From assembly GCF_000820165.1 (NCBI RefSeq), contig NZ_CDDD01000013.1:62001-126000 (forward strand): 64,000 bases of DNA, in the 5' to 3' direction. Source of the stretch: Aeromonas taiwanensis. GTDB lineage: Bacteria; Pseudomonadota; Gammaproteobacteria; Enterobacterales; Aeromonadaceae. A program made the position numbers and the translations under genes. The notes below the pieces were generated by a model. The model was not told the DNA's origin and made no database searches. It saw only the letters and a list, made by a program, of their open reading frames with translations. This document shows, piece by piece, positions 43,994-55,015 of this stretch (its first letter is position 1; the number at the start of each line of letters is the position of its first letter).

Positions 43994-46900
43994 ATGCACC
44001 AAGGATGGCTGCTGATCGGGCTGTCGCTCGCCTATCTGGGACTGCTGTTCCTCATCGCCTTCGTGGCGGACAAGAACAAGCGCCGCCGCCCCAAGGGGCA
44101 GCCCCTGCTCTACAGCCTGTCGCTGGCGGTCTACTGCACCTCCTGGACCTTCTTCGGTACCGTGGGCCAGGCCAGCGAATCCCCCTGGTCGCCGGTGCCC
44201 ATCTACCTGGGCCCCATGCTGGTCTTCCTGTTCGGCTGGCGTCTGCTGGCCCGCCTCATCCTGGTGGCCAAGCGCGAGCACATCACCTCCATCGCCGACT
44301 TCATCGCCGCCCGTTACGGCAAGTCCCAGCGCCTGGCCATGGTGATCAGCCTCATCGCCATCATGGGGATACTTCCCTACCTGGTGTTGCAGCTCAAGGC
44401 GATCGTCACCGGGCTGGATCTGCTGATGGCCAACAGTGCCGGAGCCAGCCCCACCAGCAACATGGCCGAGCTGGCGCTGGGCGTCACCCTGCTGCTGGCC
44501 CTGTTCAGCATCCTGTTCGGCACCCGCAACCTGGACGCCACCGAGCACCACCGCGGCATGGTGGTTGCCATCGCGTTCGAATCCGTGGTCAAGCTGCTCG
44601 CCTTCATGGCGGTGGGGGGCTTCGCGCTCTGGCTCATCGTCAGCAAGCCGAGCGAGGCACGCACCCTGGTGGCCAGCGATTTTCTCGATGCGGTGGTGGC
44701 GGTGACGCCGGGCGGCCTGCTGGAGCTCGCCATCTATACCCTGATCGCCATGTGCGCCGTCATCTGCCTGCCGCGCCAGTTCCACGTGACCGTGGTGGAG
44801 AACAACCAGGGGCAGGATCTGCACTGGGCGCGCTGGATCTTCCCCCTCTATCTCTTCCTGATGGGGCTCTTCATCTGGCCGCTGGCTCTGGCGGGCAAGC
44901 AGTGGGTGGGGGCCGGCATGGCCTCGGACACCTATGTGATCAGCCTCCCCATGTCCCTCGGCTACGACGGCATGGCGATGCTGGCGTTTCTCGGCGGCAC
45001 CTCGGCGGCCACCGGCATGGTGATCGTCTGCACCATCGCGCTGGCCATCATGGTGAGCAACGATCTGGTGCTGCCGGTGCTGCTGCGCCGGGTCTGGCAG
45101 CAGGGGCGGGACGAGCGCCTGATGCGGCTGCTGCTGCAGGTGCGCCGTGGCGCCATCCTGCTGATCCTGCTGGCCGCCTGGGCGCTCTACCTCTGGCTCG
45201 GGGATCTCACAAGCCTGTCGCGCATCGGCTATTTGTCGTTCGGCGCCGTGGCCCAGTTCGCGCCGGCCCTGCTGCTTGGTCTCTACTGGCGGCACGGCAA
45301 CCGCAAGGGGGTCTACCTGGGTCTTGTCCTCGGGGTCAGCCTCTGGTGCCTGACCCTGCTCGCCGAGAGCGGCCTGCTGGCGGGATCTCCCCTGGAAGCC
45401 CTGCTGGCCCCCCCCGACTGGCCCGCGTTTCGCGAGCTGAGCCTGGGGGCCTGGTGCCTCTTCCTGAGCCTCTTGCTGAACCTGGTGGGCTATGTGGCGG
45501 GCTCGCTCCTGTCCCGGGCGGCGGTGAGCGAGCGGCTGCAGGCGGCCAACTTCGTCGGCAAGCAGAGCCGGGACACCACGGCGCTCTACCAGGCGCGGGT
45601 CTCGGTCAAGGAGCTGGAGATGCTGGCGGCCCGCTTCGTGGGGTCGAGCCGGGTCAAGCGCGCCTTCGGCCGCTTCGCCGGCGAGCGGGGCGGCACCCTG
45701 GCGCCCCAGATGCAGGCCTCGGCGGAGCTCATTGCCCACACCGAGCGTCTGCTGGCGGGGGTGTTCGGCACCTCGTCCGCCCGGCTGGTGCTGGCCTCGG
45801 CCCTGCAGGGGCGCAACATGCAGCTCGAGGAGATCGCCACCATAGTGGACGAGGCCTCCGACGTGTTCCGCTTCAACCGCGGCCTGCTGCAGGGGGCCAT
45901 CGAACACATGGGGCAGGGGATCTCCGTGGTGGACAGGGAGCTCAGGCTGGTGGCCTGGAACCGGCGTTACATCGAGCTGTTCTCCTATCCCCCCGGCCTC
46001 ATCCAGGTGGGTCGCCCCATCGAGGAGATCATCCGCTACAACGCCGGGCAGGGGCTGTGCGGCCCCGGCGAGATCGAGGCCCAGGTGGCGCGCCGGGTTG
46101 CCTTCATGCAGCGCGGCAGTCCCCACATCTCGGCCAGGGAGCGGCCGGATGGCCGAGTGATCGAGATGCAGGGCAACCCCATGCCCGCCGGCGGTTTCGT
46201 CATGACCTTCACCGACATCACCCCGTTTCGTGACGCCGAGCGGGTGCTGCGCGAAGCCAACGAACACCTGGAGGCGCGGGTGGCCGAGCGCACCCACGAG
46301 CTCTCCGAGCTCAACCGCCAGCTGCTGCTGGTGAACCAGCAGGTGGAGCGGGCCAACCACTCCAAGAGCCGCTTCCTCGCGGCGGTGAGCCACGACCTTA
46401 CCCAGCCGCTCAATGCGGCCAAGCTGTTCACCTCCTCCCTGCTGGAGATGCTGCCCCCGGCGGACGAGCCCGCCCGCATCGCCCGCCACATCGACGATGC
46501 CCTGGGGGCGACCGAGGATCTCATCATGGACCTGCTGGATATCTCGCGCCTCGAGGCCGGCAAGTTCAAGGCCAAGAAGCTCGACTTCGCCCTGCGGGAC
46601 GTGCTCGACAACCTCAAGGCGGAGTTCGGGGTGCTGGCCCAGGCCGGGGGGATCCAGTTCTCCGTGGTGGAGAGCAGCCTCGCGGTCTACAGCGACGTGC
46701 GCCTGCTGCGGCGGGTGCTGCAAAACTTCCTCACCAACGCGTTTCGCTACAACCCGGGGGGCCGGGTGCTGCTCGGCTGTCGCCGGCTGGGGGACAAGGT
46801 GCGCATCGAGGTGTGGGACAACGGCCCCGGCATCCCGGAGGGCAAGCAGGAGGCGATCTTCGACGAGTTCTCCCGCCTCGATCACTCCCGTACTGCCAAG

Positions 46901-47455
46901 GAGCAGGGGCTCGGCCTCGGGCTTGCCATCGCTCGCGGCATCTCCCTGGTGCTGGGTCACCAGCTCTCACTGCGTAGCTGGCCCGGAGCGGGATCCGTGT
47001 TTGCCATCACCCTGAACCTCGCGACCCGGCCCGTGACGGCGAGCCAGATGACGGCGCCAGCCCAGCGGGACAGCCAGCTGGAAGGGGTCAGGATCCTCTG
47101 CATCGACAACGAGGAGGACATCCTCATTGCCATGGCCTCCCTGCTGGAGCGCTGGGGCTGCGAGGTGCGCTGTGCCCAGAGCCTGGAGCAGGCAGAGGAG
47201 ATCATCGGGGCTGGCTTCCTGCCCCGGCTGGTGCTCTCTGACTATCACCTGGACGACGGCAAGACGGGGTTGCAGGCGCTGCACATGATCAGGCTGGCCC
47301 ATGGCAACGGCATCGGCGGCATCATCATCAGCGCGGATCGCAAGAGCGAGCTGCAGACGCAGATCCGCGAGCATGGCTTCGGTTATGTGAGCAAGCCGGT
47401 CAAGCCGCTCAAGCTGCGGGCCCTGATGAACAGCCTGCTGCTACCGGTTCAGTGA
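43994..47455 (+). CDS. CrbS/MxtR-like hybrid sensor kinase with SLC5 symporter domain
   Basis: In Vibrio and Pseudomonas, proteins of this architecture (CrbS, MxtR) sense a solute such as acetate and control acetate use through a separate response regulator. This 1153-residue protein has an N-terminal SLC5-type Na+/solute symporter domain (about 1-490, roughly 13 helices), a STAC-like helical linker (about 510-620), a PAS domain (about 630-740, GQGISVVDRELRLVAWNRR), HisKA with His800 in SHDLTQPLN, HATPase, and a C-terminal receiver with Asp1083. The cognate regulator (CrbR) and acs are not in this window. The name is inferred from architecture and sequence resemblance. Confidence 0.85.
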   Translation: MHQGWLLIGLSLAYLGLLFLIAFVADKNKRRRPKGQPLLYSLSLAVYCTSWTFFGTVGQASESPWSPVPIYLGPMLVFLFGWRLLARLILVAKREHITSIADFIAARYGKSQRLAMVISLIAIMGILPYLVLQLKAIVTGLDLLMANSAGASPTSNMAELALGVTLLLALFSILFGTRNLDATEHHRGMVVAIAFESVVKLLAFMAVGGFALWLIVSKPSEARTLVASDFLDAVVAVTPGGLLELAIYTLIAMCAVICLPRQFHVTVVENNQGQDLHWARWIFPLYLFLMGLFIWPLALAGKQWVGAGMASDTYVISLPMSLGYDGMAMLAFLGGTSAATGMVIVCTIALAIMVSNDLVLPVLLRRVWQQGRDERLMRLLLQVRRGAILLILLAAWALYLWLGDLTSLSRIGYLSFGAVAQFAPALLLGLYWRHGNRKGVYLGLVLGVSLWCLTLLAESGLLAGSPLEALLAPPDWPAFRELSLGAWCLFLSLLLNLVGYVAGSLLSRAAVSERLQAANFVGKQSRDTTALYQARVSVKELEMLAARFVGSSRVKRAFGRFAGERGGTLAPQMQASAELIAHTERLLAGVFGTSSARLVLASALQGRNMQLEEIATIVDEASDVFRFNRGLLQGAIEHMGQGISVVDRELRLVAWNRRYIELFSYPPGLIQVGRPIEEIIRYNAGQGLCGPGEIEAQVARRVAFMQRGSPHISARERPDGRVIEMQGNPMPAGGFVMTFTDITPFRDAERVLREANEHLEARVAERTHELSELNRQLLLVNQQVERANHSKSRFLAAVSHDLTQPLNAAKLFTSSLLEMLPPADEPARIARHIDDALGATEDLIMDLLDISRLEAGKFKAKKLDFALRDVLDNLKAEFGVLAQAGGIQFSVVESSLAVYSDVRLLRRVLQNFLTNAFRYNPGGRVLLGCRRLGDKVRIEVWDNGPGIPEGKQEAIFDEFSRLDHSRTAKEQGLGLGLAIARGISLVLGHQLSLRSWPGAGSVFAITLNLATRPVTASQMTAPAQRDSQLEGVRILCIDNEEDILIAMASLLERWGCEVRCAQSLEQAEEIIGAGFLPRLVLSDYHLDDGKTGLQALHMIRLAHGNGIGGIIISADRKSELQTQIREHGFGYVSKPVKPLKLRALMNSLLLPVQ

Positions 47456-47566
47456 CGGCAATCACAGAATCCATCATTGATTGACGTGGCTGATAATGGT
47501 TCTCATGCAGCATCATCGGCGACGTTGTTGCCGATTTGTATGCATTTTCGTGGCCAACTGGCAATG

Positions 47567-47581
47567 GTGAGTCCCTCTCAC
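47567..47581. promoter_or_regulatory. Inverted repeat GTGAG-N5-CTCAC upstream of the chitinase riboswitch
   Basis: A perfect 5-5-5 inverted repeat. It resembles a CRP site but the GTGA and TCAC halves are seven bases apart instead of six. It sits about 40 bases before a possible TATAGT -10 (47620-47625), near the position expected for a class I activator. Confidence 0.4.
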
Positions 47582-47652
47582 TGTTATTTTTACTAGGTGG
47601 CGGGCCGACGACTCTCCTCTATAGTCATTCGGCGATTATTTTCATCGCAAAT

Positions 47653-47750
47653 CAAGTTGTGCAAAAAGGCAAACCGGACGAAAGTCCGGGACGCAAAGCT
47701 TCCGGTCTAAGGGTCAGCGGTACCTAGGATAGCGGGGCCACCACAGGTTG
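47653..47750 (+). promoter_or_regulatory. GEMM-I (c-di-GMP-I) riboswitch upstream of chitinase
   Basis: All conserved elements of the class are visible: closing helix P1 (CAAGTTGTG at 47653-47661 with CACAGGTTG at 47742-47750, one mismatch), GGCAAACC, a six-pair hairpin capped by a GAAA tetraloop (47674-47689), GGGACGCAAAGC, CCGGTCTAA and TAGCGGGGCCACC. The base matching ligand-contacting G20 of the V. cholerae Vc2 aptamer appears to be G47668, and the intercalating A47 corresponds to A47695. The ORF start is 106 bases downstream. Such switches bind cyclic di-GMP and control the gene in cis. Confidence 0.95.
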
Positions 47751-47814
47751 TTTCGTCCATGGGCCAAGCCATGGTGCGATGTCGTCTGCATTCCCTGTCT
47801 GGTTGCGTTGCCTT

Positions 47815-47840
47815 TTTCGTTGTTTATTCCAATAACGAAA
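47815..47840 (+). promoter_or_regulatory. Hairpin directly before the chiA ribosome binding site
   Basis: TTTCGTT (47815-47821) pairs with AACGAAA (47834-47840); the AAGGA ribosome binding site begins only two to three bases later. This is a plausible expression platform for translation control by the riboswitch, but the coupling is inferred and no clear intrinsic terminator was found in the leader. Confidence 0.4.
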
Positions 47841-47843
47841 TAA

Positions 47844-50456
<2,613 letters not shown>

Positions 50457-50472
50457 TCGTCCGTGATATGAC

Positions 50473-50499
50473 AATGGGGCCTGGGGCCCCATTTCTTTT
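50473..50499 (+). terminator. Terminator after chiA
   Basis: AATGGGGCC pairs with GGCCCCATT, followed by TCTTTT. Confidence 0.8.
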
Positions 50500-50566
50500 G
50501 CAAGCGGAACGTGACGCCGGGTTGTGCCCTTCAGAGCAGGGGGGCAGGAGCACTCCCGGCACAAAG

Positions 50567-50593
50567 CAAAAAGGCCCGTCAGGGCCTTTTTTT
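50567..50593 (-). terminator. Terminator after rlmA
   Basis: AAAAAGGCCC pairs with GGGCCTTTTTTT; the hairpin has a T run in both directions and lies just after the rlmA stop on the minus strand. Confidence 0.82.
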
Positions 50594-50601
50594 ATCGCGG
50601 G

Positions 50602-51402
50602 TCAGAGCGGCTTCTGCCACAGGGTCAGCAGCAGATCCTGTTCAAGCTGATCCGGCCCCTGGTGGGTGAAGGCGTGGCGCTGCTCGCCGCTGGCACGCCA
50701 GCCGAGGCGACTGGTCTCCAGGATATGCTCGCGCAAGCCCTGATCCAGGACCGTGGTGAACTGGACGCGCTGTTGCTGGGCGAGGGTGAGCCCGGCGAGG
50801 CTCGGCCAGCTCAGGGGGTGTTCCATGCTCACCGGGTTGAGGCTGACGCGCAGCTGCCACTGGTGACGGGGGCCTGGCTGCACATAAAGCAGATAGCCGC
50901 CCGGTGCCAGCCAGCTGACCAGCTGCTCGGTCTTGACCTTGAGGTCGTTGACCAGCAGCACCTGGGCCTTGCCCGGCTGCAGCGGGGCGCGCGCCGGATC
51001 GGCGATGATGAACTGGCCTTCCGGCTGGGCCTTGTTGGCGGCGAAGATGGCGTTCTTGGCGAGATCGAATCCGCCGACCTGCCAGCCTGGCAGGCGCTCT
51101 GCCAGGGCCCGGCAGTAGTAGCCCTCGCCACAACCCAGATGGATCAGCTCATGTTCTCCGAGGGGAACCAACAGGGCCGCCATGGCCTCCACCAGGGGCA
51201 GCTGGTGGCCCTGCTCCAGGAAGCGGCGCTTGGCACGCAGCAGGGCCCGGCTGTCGCTGTCCTTGGGGTTCTTGGTACCGGGGATGAGGTCGAGATAGCC
51301 TTCCGGGGCGGGGTCGAAATGGTGCTTGTTGGCGCAGTAGCGGCCCTTGGAGGCCTCATGCAGCTGGAGTGGGTTGCGGCAAAGGGGGCATTGAAGGTGC
51401 AT
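50602..51402 (-). CDS. rlmA: 23S rRNA (guanine745-N1)-methyltransferase RlmA
   Basis: RlmA methylates G745 of 23S rRNA. The protein has an N-terminal zinc-binding segment (CPLC near residues 4-7, followed by a second Cys and a His in RYCANKHHFD) and a SAM-dependent methyltransferase domain with HLGCGEGYYCRAL. About 266 residues with the start at 51402 (MHLQCPLC), which has a GAGA-type site upstream; earlier in-frame ATGs at 51408 and 51426 would add up to eight residues. It ends at a terminator. Confidence 0.92.
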   Translation of the reverse strand: MHLQCPLCRNPLQLHEASKGRYCANKHHFDPAPEGYLDLIPGTKNPKDSDSRALLRAKRRFLEQGHQLPLVEAMAALLVPLGEHELIHLGCGEGYYCRALAERLPGWQVGGFDLAKNAIFAANKAQPEGQFIIADPARAPLQPGKAQVLLVNDLKVKTEQLVSWLAPGGYLLYVQPGPRHQWQLRVSLNPVSMEHPLSWPSLAGLTLAQQQRVQFTTVLDQGLREHILETSRLGWRASGEQRHAFTHQGPDQLEQDLLLTLWQKPL

Positions 51403-51463
51403 AGGCATTCTCTTGGCGACGGCCATGACGGCGGGGGCGTTCGGGATTATAGGGGAGAGGATC

Positions 51464-51494
51464 AGAAAAGGCTGCCGTGGCAGCCTTTTTATCC
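51464..51494 (-). terminator. Terminator after crp
   Basis: Read on the minus strand, AAAAAGGCTGCCA pairs with a GGCAGCC-TTTT arm, after the crp stop at 51529. Confidence 0.82.
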
Positions 51495-51528
51495 AACGGC
51501 TCTGTGCGGGAGCCGTCAGGGAACCCTG

Positions 51529-52167
51529 TCAGCGGGTGCCAAACACCACTATGGTCTTGCCGTGGGCGGAGATGAGCTCCTGCTCTTCCAGCATCTTGAG
51601 GATGCGGCCGACGGTTTCGCGGGAGCAGCCGACGATCTGGCCTATCTCCTGACGGGTGATCTTGATCTGCATGCCATCCGGGTGGGTCATGGCATCCGGC
51701 TGTCTGGCCAGGTTGAGCAAGGTCTGGGCAATCCGGCCGGTCACGTCCAGGAAGGCGAGGTTGCCGACCTTCTGGCTGGTGTGCTGCAGGCGCTTGGCCA
51801 TCTGGCCGGAGAGGCGCATCAGGATGTCCGGGTTGACCTGGATCAGCTGGCGGAACTTTTTGTAGGAGATCTCGGCGACTTCACAGGCGCCTTTGGCACG
51901 TACCCAGGCGGAACGTTCCGGATTCTCGTTCTCTTCGAACATCCCCATCTCGCCCAGGAAATCCCCCTGATTCAGGTAGGAGAGGATCATCTCCTTGCCT
52001 TCGTCATCCTTGATCAGGACGGCGACGGTACCCTTGACGATGTAGTAGAGGGTTTCCGCTTTCTCACCGGCGTGGATCAGGGTGCTCTTGGCGGGATACT
52101 TATGAATGTGGCAATGCGACAAGAACCACTCCAGGGTGGGATCGCTTTGCGGTTTGCCAATGATCAT
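51529..52167 (-). CDS. crp: cAMP receptor protein CRP
   Basis: CRP is the global cAMP-dependent regulator of carbon use. The 212-residue protein has the cyclic-nucleotide domain with GEMGMFEE and the cAMP-binding Arg region ([17 protein letters not shown]), and a C-terminal winged helix with [17 protein letters not shown]. The start at 52167 gives the normal CRP length; upstream codons of the open frame are not conserved-looking. It is divergent from yhfA, as in E. coli. Confidence 0.97.
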   Translation of the reverse strand: MIIGKPQSDPTLEWFLSHCHIHKYPAKSTLIHAGEKAETLYYIVKGTVAVLIKDDEGKEMILSYLNQGDFLGEMGMFEENENPERSAWVRAKGACEVAEISYKKFRQLIQVNPDILMRLSGQMAKRLQHTSQKVGNLAFLDVTGRIAQTLLNLARQPDAMTHPDGMQIKITRQEIGQIVGCSRETVGRILKMLEEQELISAHGKTIVVFGTR

Positions 52168-52538
52168 GAGACTTCCTCGTAGTGTCTTTTTTATGGACTG
52201 TGCGTCCAGGCAAGTTGCCAAGCTTGCCATTCCTTACTCTTTGGTCGCAGTAGAATAAGAGCCTTTGCCTGTGCTGACAAGGCTTTGGGGTGCCGCGTCC
52301 CCTCGGGGAGCCGCGATCTGCTGCGCGATCCGGGCCATTCTAGGCAAGAAGGGGGGTGCAGATGTTGATTTCGATCTATTTCCCTCGGGGTCGCTGACGT
52401 TTCGATTCTCCCGTCCCGGTCGGTGGAAACGGGACGGGATCCTCCCCTGGCTGCAAGATGACGAGTCATGTGCCACTCGACCCCTGCTTGAGGTATGCTA
52501 TGGGCGTCAGAATCGTCGTCATTGAGAGGAAGTGTGAG
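52168..52538. other. Divergent crp/yhfA intergenic region
   Basis: This 371-base gap contains the crp promoter and, at 52410-52438, an 8-base-pair hairpin (CCCGTCCC with GGGACGGG) with no T run. A possible TATGCT -10 for yhfA lies at 52495-52500 without a good -35. I see no coding gene. In E. coli the same gap carries autoregulatory CRP sites and a divergent transcript; no clear consensus CRP site was found here by eye. Confidence 0.5.
52252..52280 (-). promoter_or_regulatory. Sigma70-type promoter of crp
   Basis: On the minus strand, TTGTCA (52280-52275) and TATTCT (52257-52252) are spaced by exactly 17 bases, about 85 bases upstream of the crp start. Confidence 0.65.
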
Positions 52539-52943
52539 ATGAAAGCCAAGGTCAGCTGGGTCGAAGGCATGAAGTTTGTGGGCGAGAGCGAGTCCGGTCA
52601 TCAGGTGACCCTGGATGGCGCGAACCCGGGTGAAGGTGCCAGCCCGATGGAGATGATCCTGCTGGCGGTCGGCGGGGGCAGCTCCATCGACGTGGTTTCC
52701 ATCCTGGAGAAGGCCCGCCAGTCCGTGACCGCCTGCCACGTCGAGCTGGAAGGGGTCCGTGCCGATTCCGTGCCCCGGGTGTTTGAGAAAATCCACCTCA
52801 AGTTCGTCGTGACCGGCACCGGGCTGGCCGAGAAGCACGTCTCCCGCGCGGTCGATCTGTCCATGGAAAAGTATTGTTCCGTTTCCCTGATGTTGGAAAA
52901 AGCGGTAGAAATTACCCATAGTTATCAAATTCTTGAGGCTTGA
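52539..52943 (+). CDS. yhfA: YhfA-like OsmC-family protein
   Basis: OsmC/Ohr-family proteins are typically thiol peroxidases, but the YhfA subgroup lacks a proven activity. The 134-residue protein opens KAKVSWVEGMKFVGESESGHQVTLD and has GASPMEMILLAVGGGSSIDVVSIL; the position of the usual first active Cys is not a Cys here, while a Cys lies near 66 and another near 108. The ATG at 52539 follows GAGAGGAAG. It is divergent from crp as in E. coli. Confidence 0.9.
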   Translation: MKAKVSWVEGMKFVGESESGHQVTLDGANPGEGASPMEMILLAVGGGSSIDVVSILEKARQSVTACHVELEGVRADSVPRVFEKIHLKFVVTGTGLAEKHVSRAVDLSMEKYCSVSLMLEKAVEITHSYQILEA

Positions 52944-52991
52944 TCGTTGTAATTTGTCCCGTCGATAACGCCATGACATAAGGAAAGTGCG

Positions 52992-53291
52992 ATGAAAAAA
53001 ATGATGATGTTGCTTCCCCTGTTCGGGCTCGCTGCCTGCAGTGCGCCGCAGCCGACCCAGTATCAATACAGCCAGTATCAGTGCGGGGAAGAGATGCTGG
53101 GGATCACCTATGATGCCCAGGCCGACATGGTGCAGTTCCCTTATGCCGGCGTGTATCACAAGCTGGGCCGCATCGAGTCGCCCAAGGAGGTTGCCAGCTA
53201 TTCCGACGGGGTGACCACCTTCTCCCAGCAGGACAAGCAGGCCACTCTGGTCAAAAGCGGGGTGACCCAGCTGACCTGTGAACTGAAGTGA
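52992..53291 (+). CDS. Small lipoprotein, MliC-like (possible lysozyme inhibitor)
   Basis: The 99-residue precursor has a lipobox LAAC with Cys16 and a mature domain with YQCGEEMLGITYD and SYSDGVTTFSQQDKQATLV...LTCEL, close to the MliC/PliC pattern of C-type lysozyme inhibitors (YxC, SGxxYxxG-like, C-terminal Cys). Only two cysteines remain in the mature core, as in MliC. It lies downstream of yhfA with its own ribosome binding site (AAGGAAA). The inhibitor role is inferred. Confidence 0.65.
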   Translation: MKKMMMLLPLFGLAACSAPQPTQYQYSQYQCGEEMLGITYDAQADMVQFPYAGVYHKLGRIESPKEVASYSDGVTTFSQQDKQATLVKSGVTQLTCELK

Positions 53292-53316
53292 TCTTCATGC
53301 CGACATGGCGTGTACG

Positions 53317-53350
53317 AAAAACGGCCTGCTTCAAGCAGGCCGTTTTTGTT
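53317..53350. terminator. Bidirectional terminator between MliC-like and DUF4136-like genes
   Basis: AAAAACGGCCTGC pairs with GCAGGCCGTTTTT around TTCAA, with A and T tracts on both sides. The flanking genes are convergent. Confidence 0.88.
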
Positions 53351-53360
53351 GAAAGAGAAA

Positions 53361-53894
53361 TCAGTTTGACGGTAGCGAGCCCAGCAACTGTCCGGCCAGT
53401 TCCTGGCTGAGCTGGCTGCGGGCCTCCTCGGCGATGGGCACGTCGCTGGCGAGCTGGATGGCGCTGCTCCATACCGTCTGCTGGGTTCGCCGGTCGAGCA
53501 GCAGTATGGCCAGGGTACCTTTGCGGGCATCGGCGGCGGCATTCAGGCCCGGGGTCATGCCGAGGCGAGAGAAGATCTCCCCGTCGCTCATGTCCTGGCT
53601 GCCGGCGACGCCGATGGCAACCCAGACGTCCGCCTCATCCAGAGGCACGCTGCGCCAGCCCTTGCCGTCAAGCTGCCGGGTCACCGCCTGCTGGACCGGC
53701 TCCAGCCAGGGGGCGGCGCTGTTGCCCGCGTACTGGAACTGCTCGGCGAGGGCGTAGCGTGGTGTCGCCCCATAGGTCCAGTTGTCTGCGGGACGCACCA
53801 CCATGGTCCCCGTCTCGACGGTGGGGGCGGCGGGGCCCGTGCTGCAGCCGCCCAGCAGGGCAGCCAGTATGAATGAGAGAAGTGCACCGCGCAT
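53361..53894 (-). CDS. DUF4136-like lipoprotein
   Basis: The 177-residue precursor has a lipobox LGGC with Cys17 and a mature domain resembling DUF4136 (ADVWVAIGVAGSQDMSDGEIF and KGTLAILLLDRRTQQTVWSS). Function is unknown; such proteins are often in outer-membrane or stress loci. It lies 15 bases downstream of prkB on the same strand, so the two may be cotranscribed. Confidence 0.75.
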   Translation of the reverse strand: MRGALLSFILAALLGGCSTGPAAPTVETGTMVVRPADNWTYGATPRYALAEQFQYAGNSAAPWLEPVQQAVTRQLDGKGWRSVPLDEADVWVAIGVAGSQDMSDGEIFSRLGMTPGLNAAADARKGTLAILLLDRRTQQTVWSSAIQLASDVPIAEEARSQLSQELAGQLLGSLPSN

Positions 53895-53909
53895 CGTAAG
53901 CTCCTTGGC

Positions 53910-54779
53910 TCAGGTGATCTTGCCCGTTTCGATCAGTTGCTGGATCAGGGGGCGCAGGATCAGCTCCATGGCGAAACCCATCTTGCCACCCGGCACGACT
54001 ATGGTGTTCATCCTGGACATGAAGGCGCCGTCTATCATCGACAGCAGGTAGGGGAAGTCCACCTGCTTGATGCCCCGAAACCGTATCACCAGCATACTCT
54101 CGTCCAGGCTGGGTATCACCTTGGCGCTGAAGGGGTTGGAGGTGTCGACGGTGGGTACCCGCTGGAAGTTGATGTGGGTGCGGGAGAACTGCGGCGTGAT
54201 GAAGTTGATGTAGTCGTCCATGGAGCGCACGATGGAGTCGGTCACCGCCTCCCGGGAGTGGCCGCGCTCCGACGTGTCGCGAATGAGCTTCTGGATCCAC
54301 TCCAGGTTGACGATGGGGACCACGCCGATGAGAAAGTCCACGTGCCGCGCCACGTTGTGCTCGTCCGTGACCACGCCCCCATGGAGCCCTTCATAGAACA
54401 GCAGATCCGTCTCCCCCGGCAGATCTTGCCAGGGGGTGAAGGTGCCCGGCATCTGGTTGAAGGGCACCGCCTCGTCGAAGCTGTGCAGGTAGCGGCGATA
54501 CTGTCCGGTGCCGCTCTGGCCGTACTCCTGGAAGAAGGACTCCAGCAGACCGAAGTCGTTGGCCTCAGGGCCGAAGTAGCTGATGTGCCGCCCCTGCTCC
54601 CGCGCCTTGCGGATCGCCACGTCCATCTCGGGCCTTGTATAACGGTGGAAACTGTCCCCCTCGACCACGGCCGCCTTGTACCCGAGCTGATGGAACATGG
54701 AGCGAAACGCGTTGGTGGAGGTGGAGGTGCCGGCACCGGACGAACCGGTGACCGCGATGATGGGATGCTTGGCCGACAT
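53910..54779 (-). CDS. prkB: Phosphoribulokinase-like PrkB
   Basis: The 289-residue P-loop protein matches phosphoribulokinase/uridine kinase family member PrkB (GSSGAGTST at 12-20, GDSFHRYTRPEMD, PDTDLLFYEGLHGG). The organism has no visible Calvin-cycle context, and E. coli PrkB is of uncertain physiological role. It lies in the conserved yheT-yheU-prkB-yhfA-crp order, though with extra genes inserted. A good promoter lies just upstream. Confidence 0.92.
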   Translation of the reverse strand: MSAKHPIIAVTGSSGAGTSTSTNAFRSMFHQLGYKAAVVEGDSFHRYTRPEMDVAIRKAREQGRHISYFGPEANDFGLLESFFQEYGQSGTGQYRRYLHSFDEAVPFNQMPGTFTPWQDLPGETDLLFYEGLHGGVVTDEHNVARHVDFLIGVVPIVNLEWIQKLIRDTSERGHSREAVTDSIVRSMDDYINFITPQFSRTHINFQRVPTVDTSNPFSAKVIPSLDESMLVIRFRGIKQVDFPYLLSMIDGAFMSRMNTIVVPGGKMGFAMELILRPLIQQLIETGKIT

Positions 54780-54806
54780 AGAATTCTCTCTTCCTTGGGA
54801 GTTCCG

Positions 54807-54835
54807 TTATAAGGGCTGGCCCAAAGTACGGTCAA
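54807..54835 (-). promoter_or_regulatory. Sigma70-type promoter of prkB
   Basis: On the minus strand TTGACC (54835-54830) and TTATAA (54812-54807) are spaced by exactly 17 bases, about 30 bases upstream of the prkB start. Confidence 0.72.
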
Positions 54836-55015
54836 GCCCCTGCAACATCTTCCGCCCCGGCCCTCGTCCGTCGGCCTGGCTGGGCGCGGGATCCCTCTGG
54901 AAGGGCAACCTGGTGTCGTGTCGCGGCCGGGAGAGAGGCCCGGGGAGGGGGCGGCTAGCCCGGGCATCGGGCGGAAGATCCCCCGCTCGTTCAGCCCGGT
55001 TTTCCGTTGCCGGTG

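Noticed and set aside
42803-46960. Very long antisense open frame (about 1,385 codons) across the MFS and CrbS-like genes
   Set aside because: It lies exactly opposite strongly supported genes and its translation is low-complexity (His/Gln/Gly/Glu-rich), as expected from GC-rich codon use on the other strand.
47536-47727. Short frame overlapping the riboswitch region
   Set aside because: It runs through the conserved GEMM-I aptamer, which explains the sequence better; no ribosome binding site.
52168-52538. Consensus CRP autoregulatory site in the crp/yhfA gap
   Set aside because: No TGTGA-N6-TCACA pair was found by eye; only a plain sigma70 promoter and a GC-rich hairpin.
53910-54779. Calvin-cycle role for the phosphoribulokinase
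   Set aside because: It is the PrkB type in a crp-linked cluster of a heterotroph-like genome, with no RuBisCO or other Calvin genes in view.
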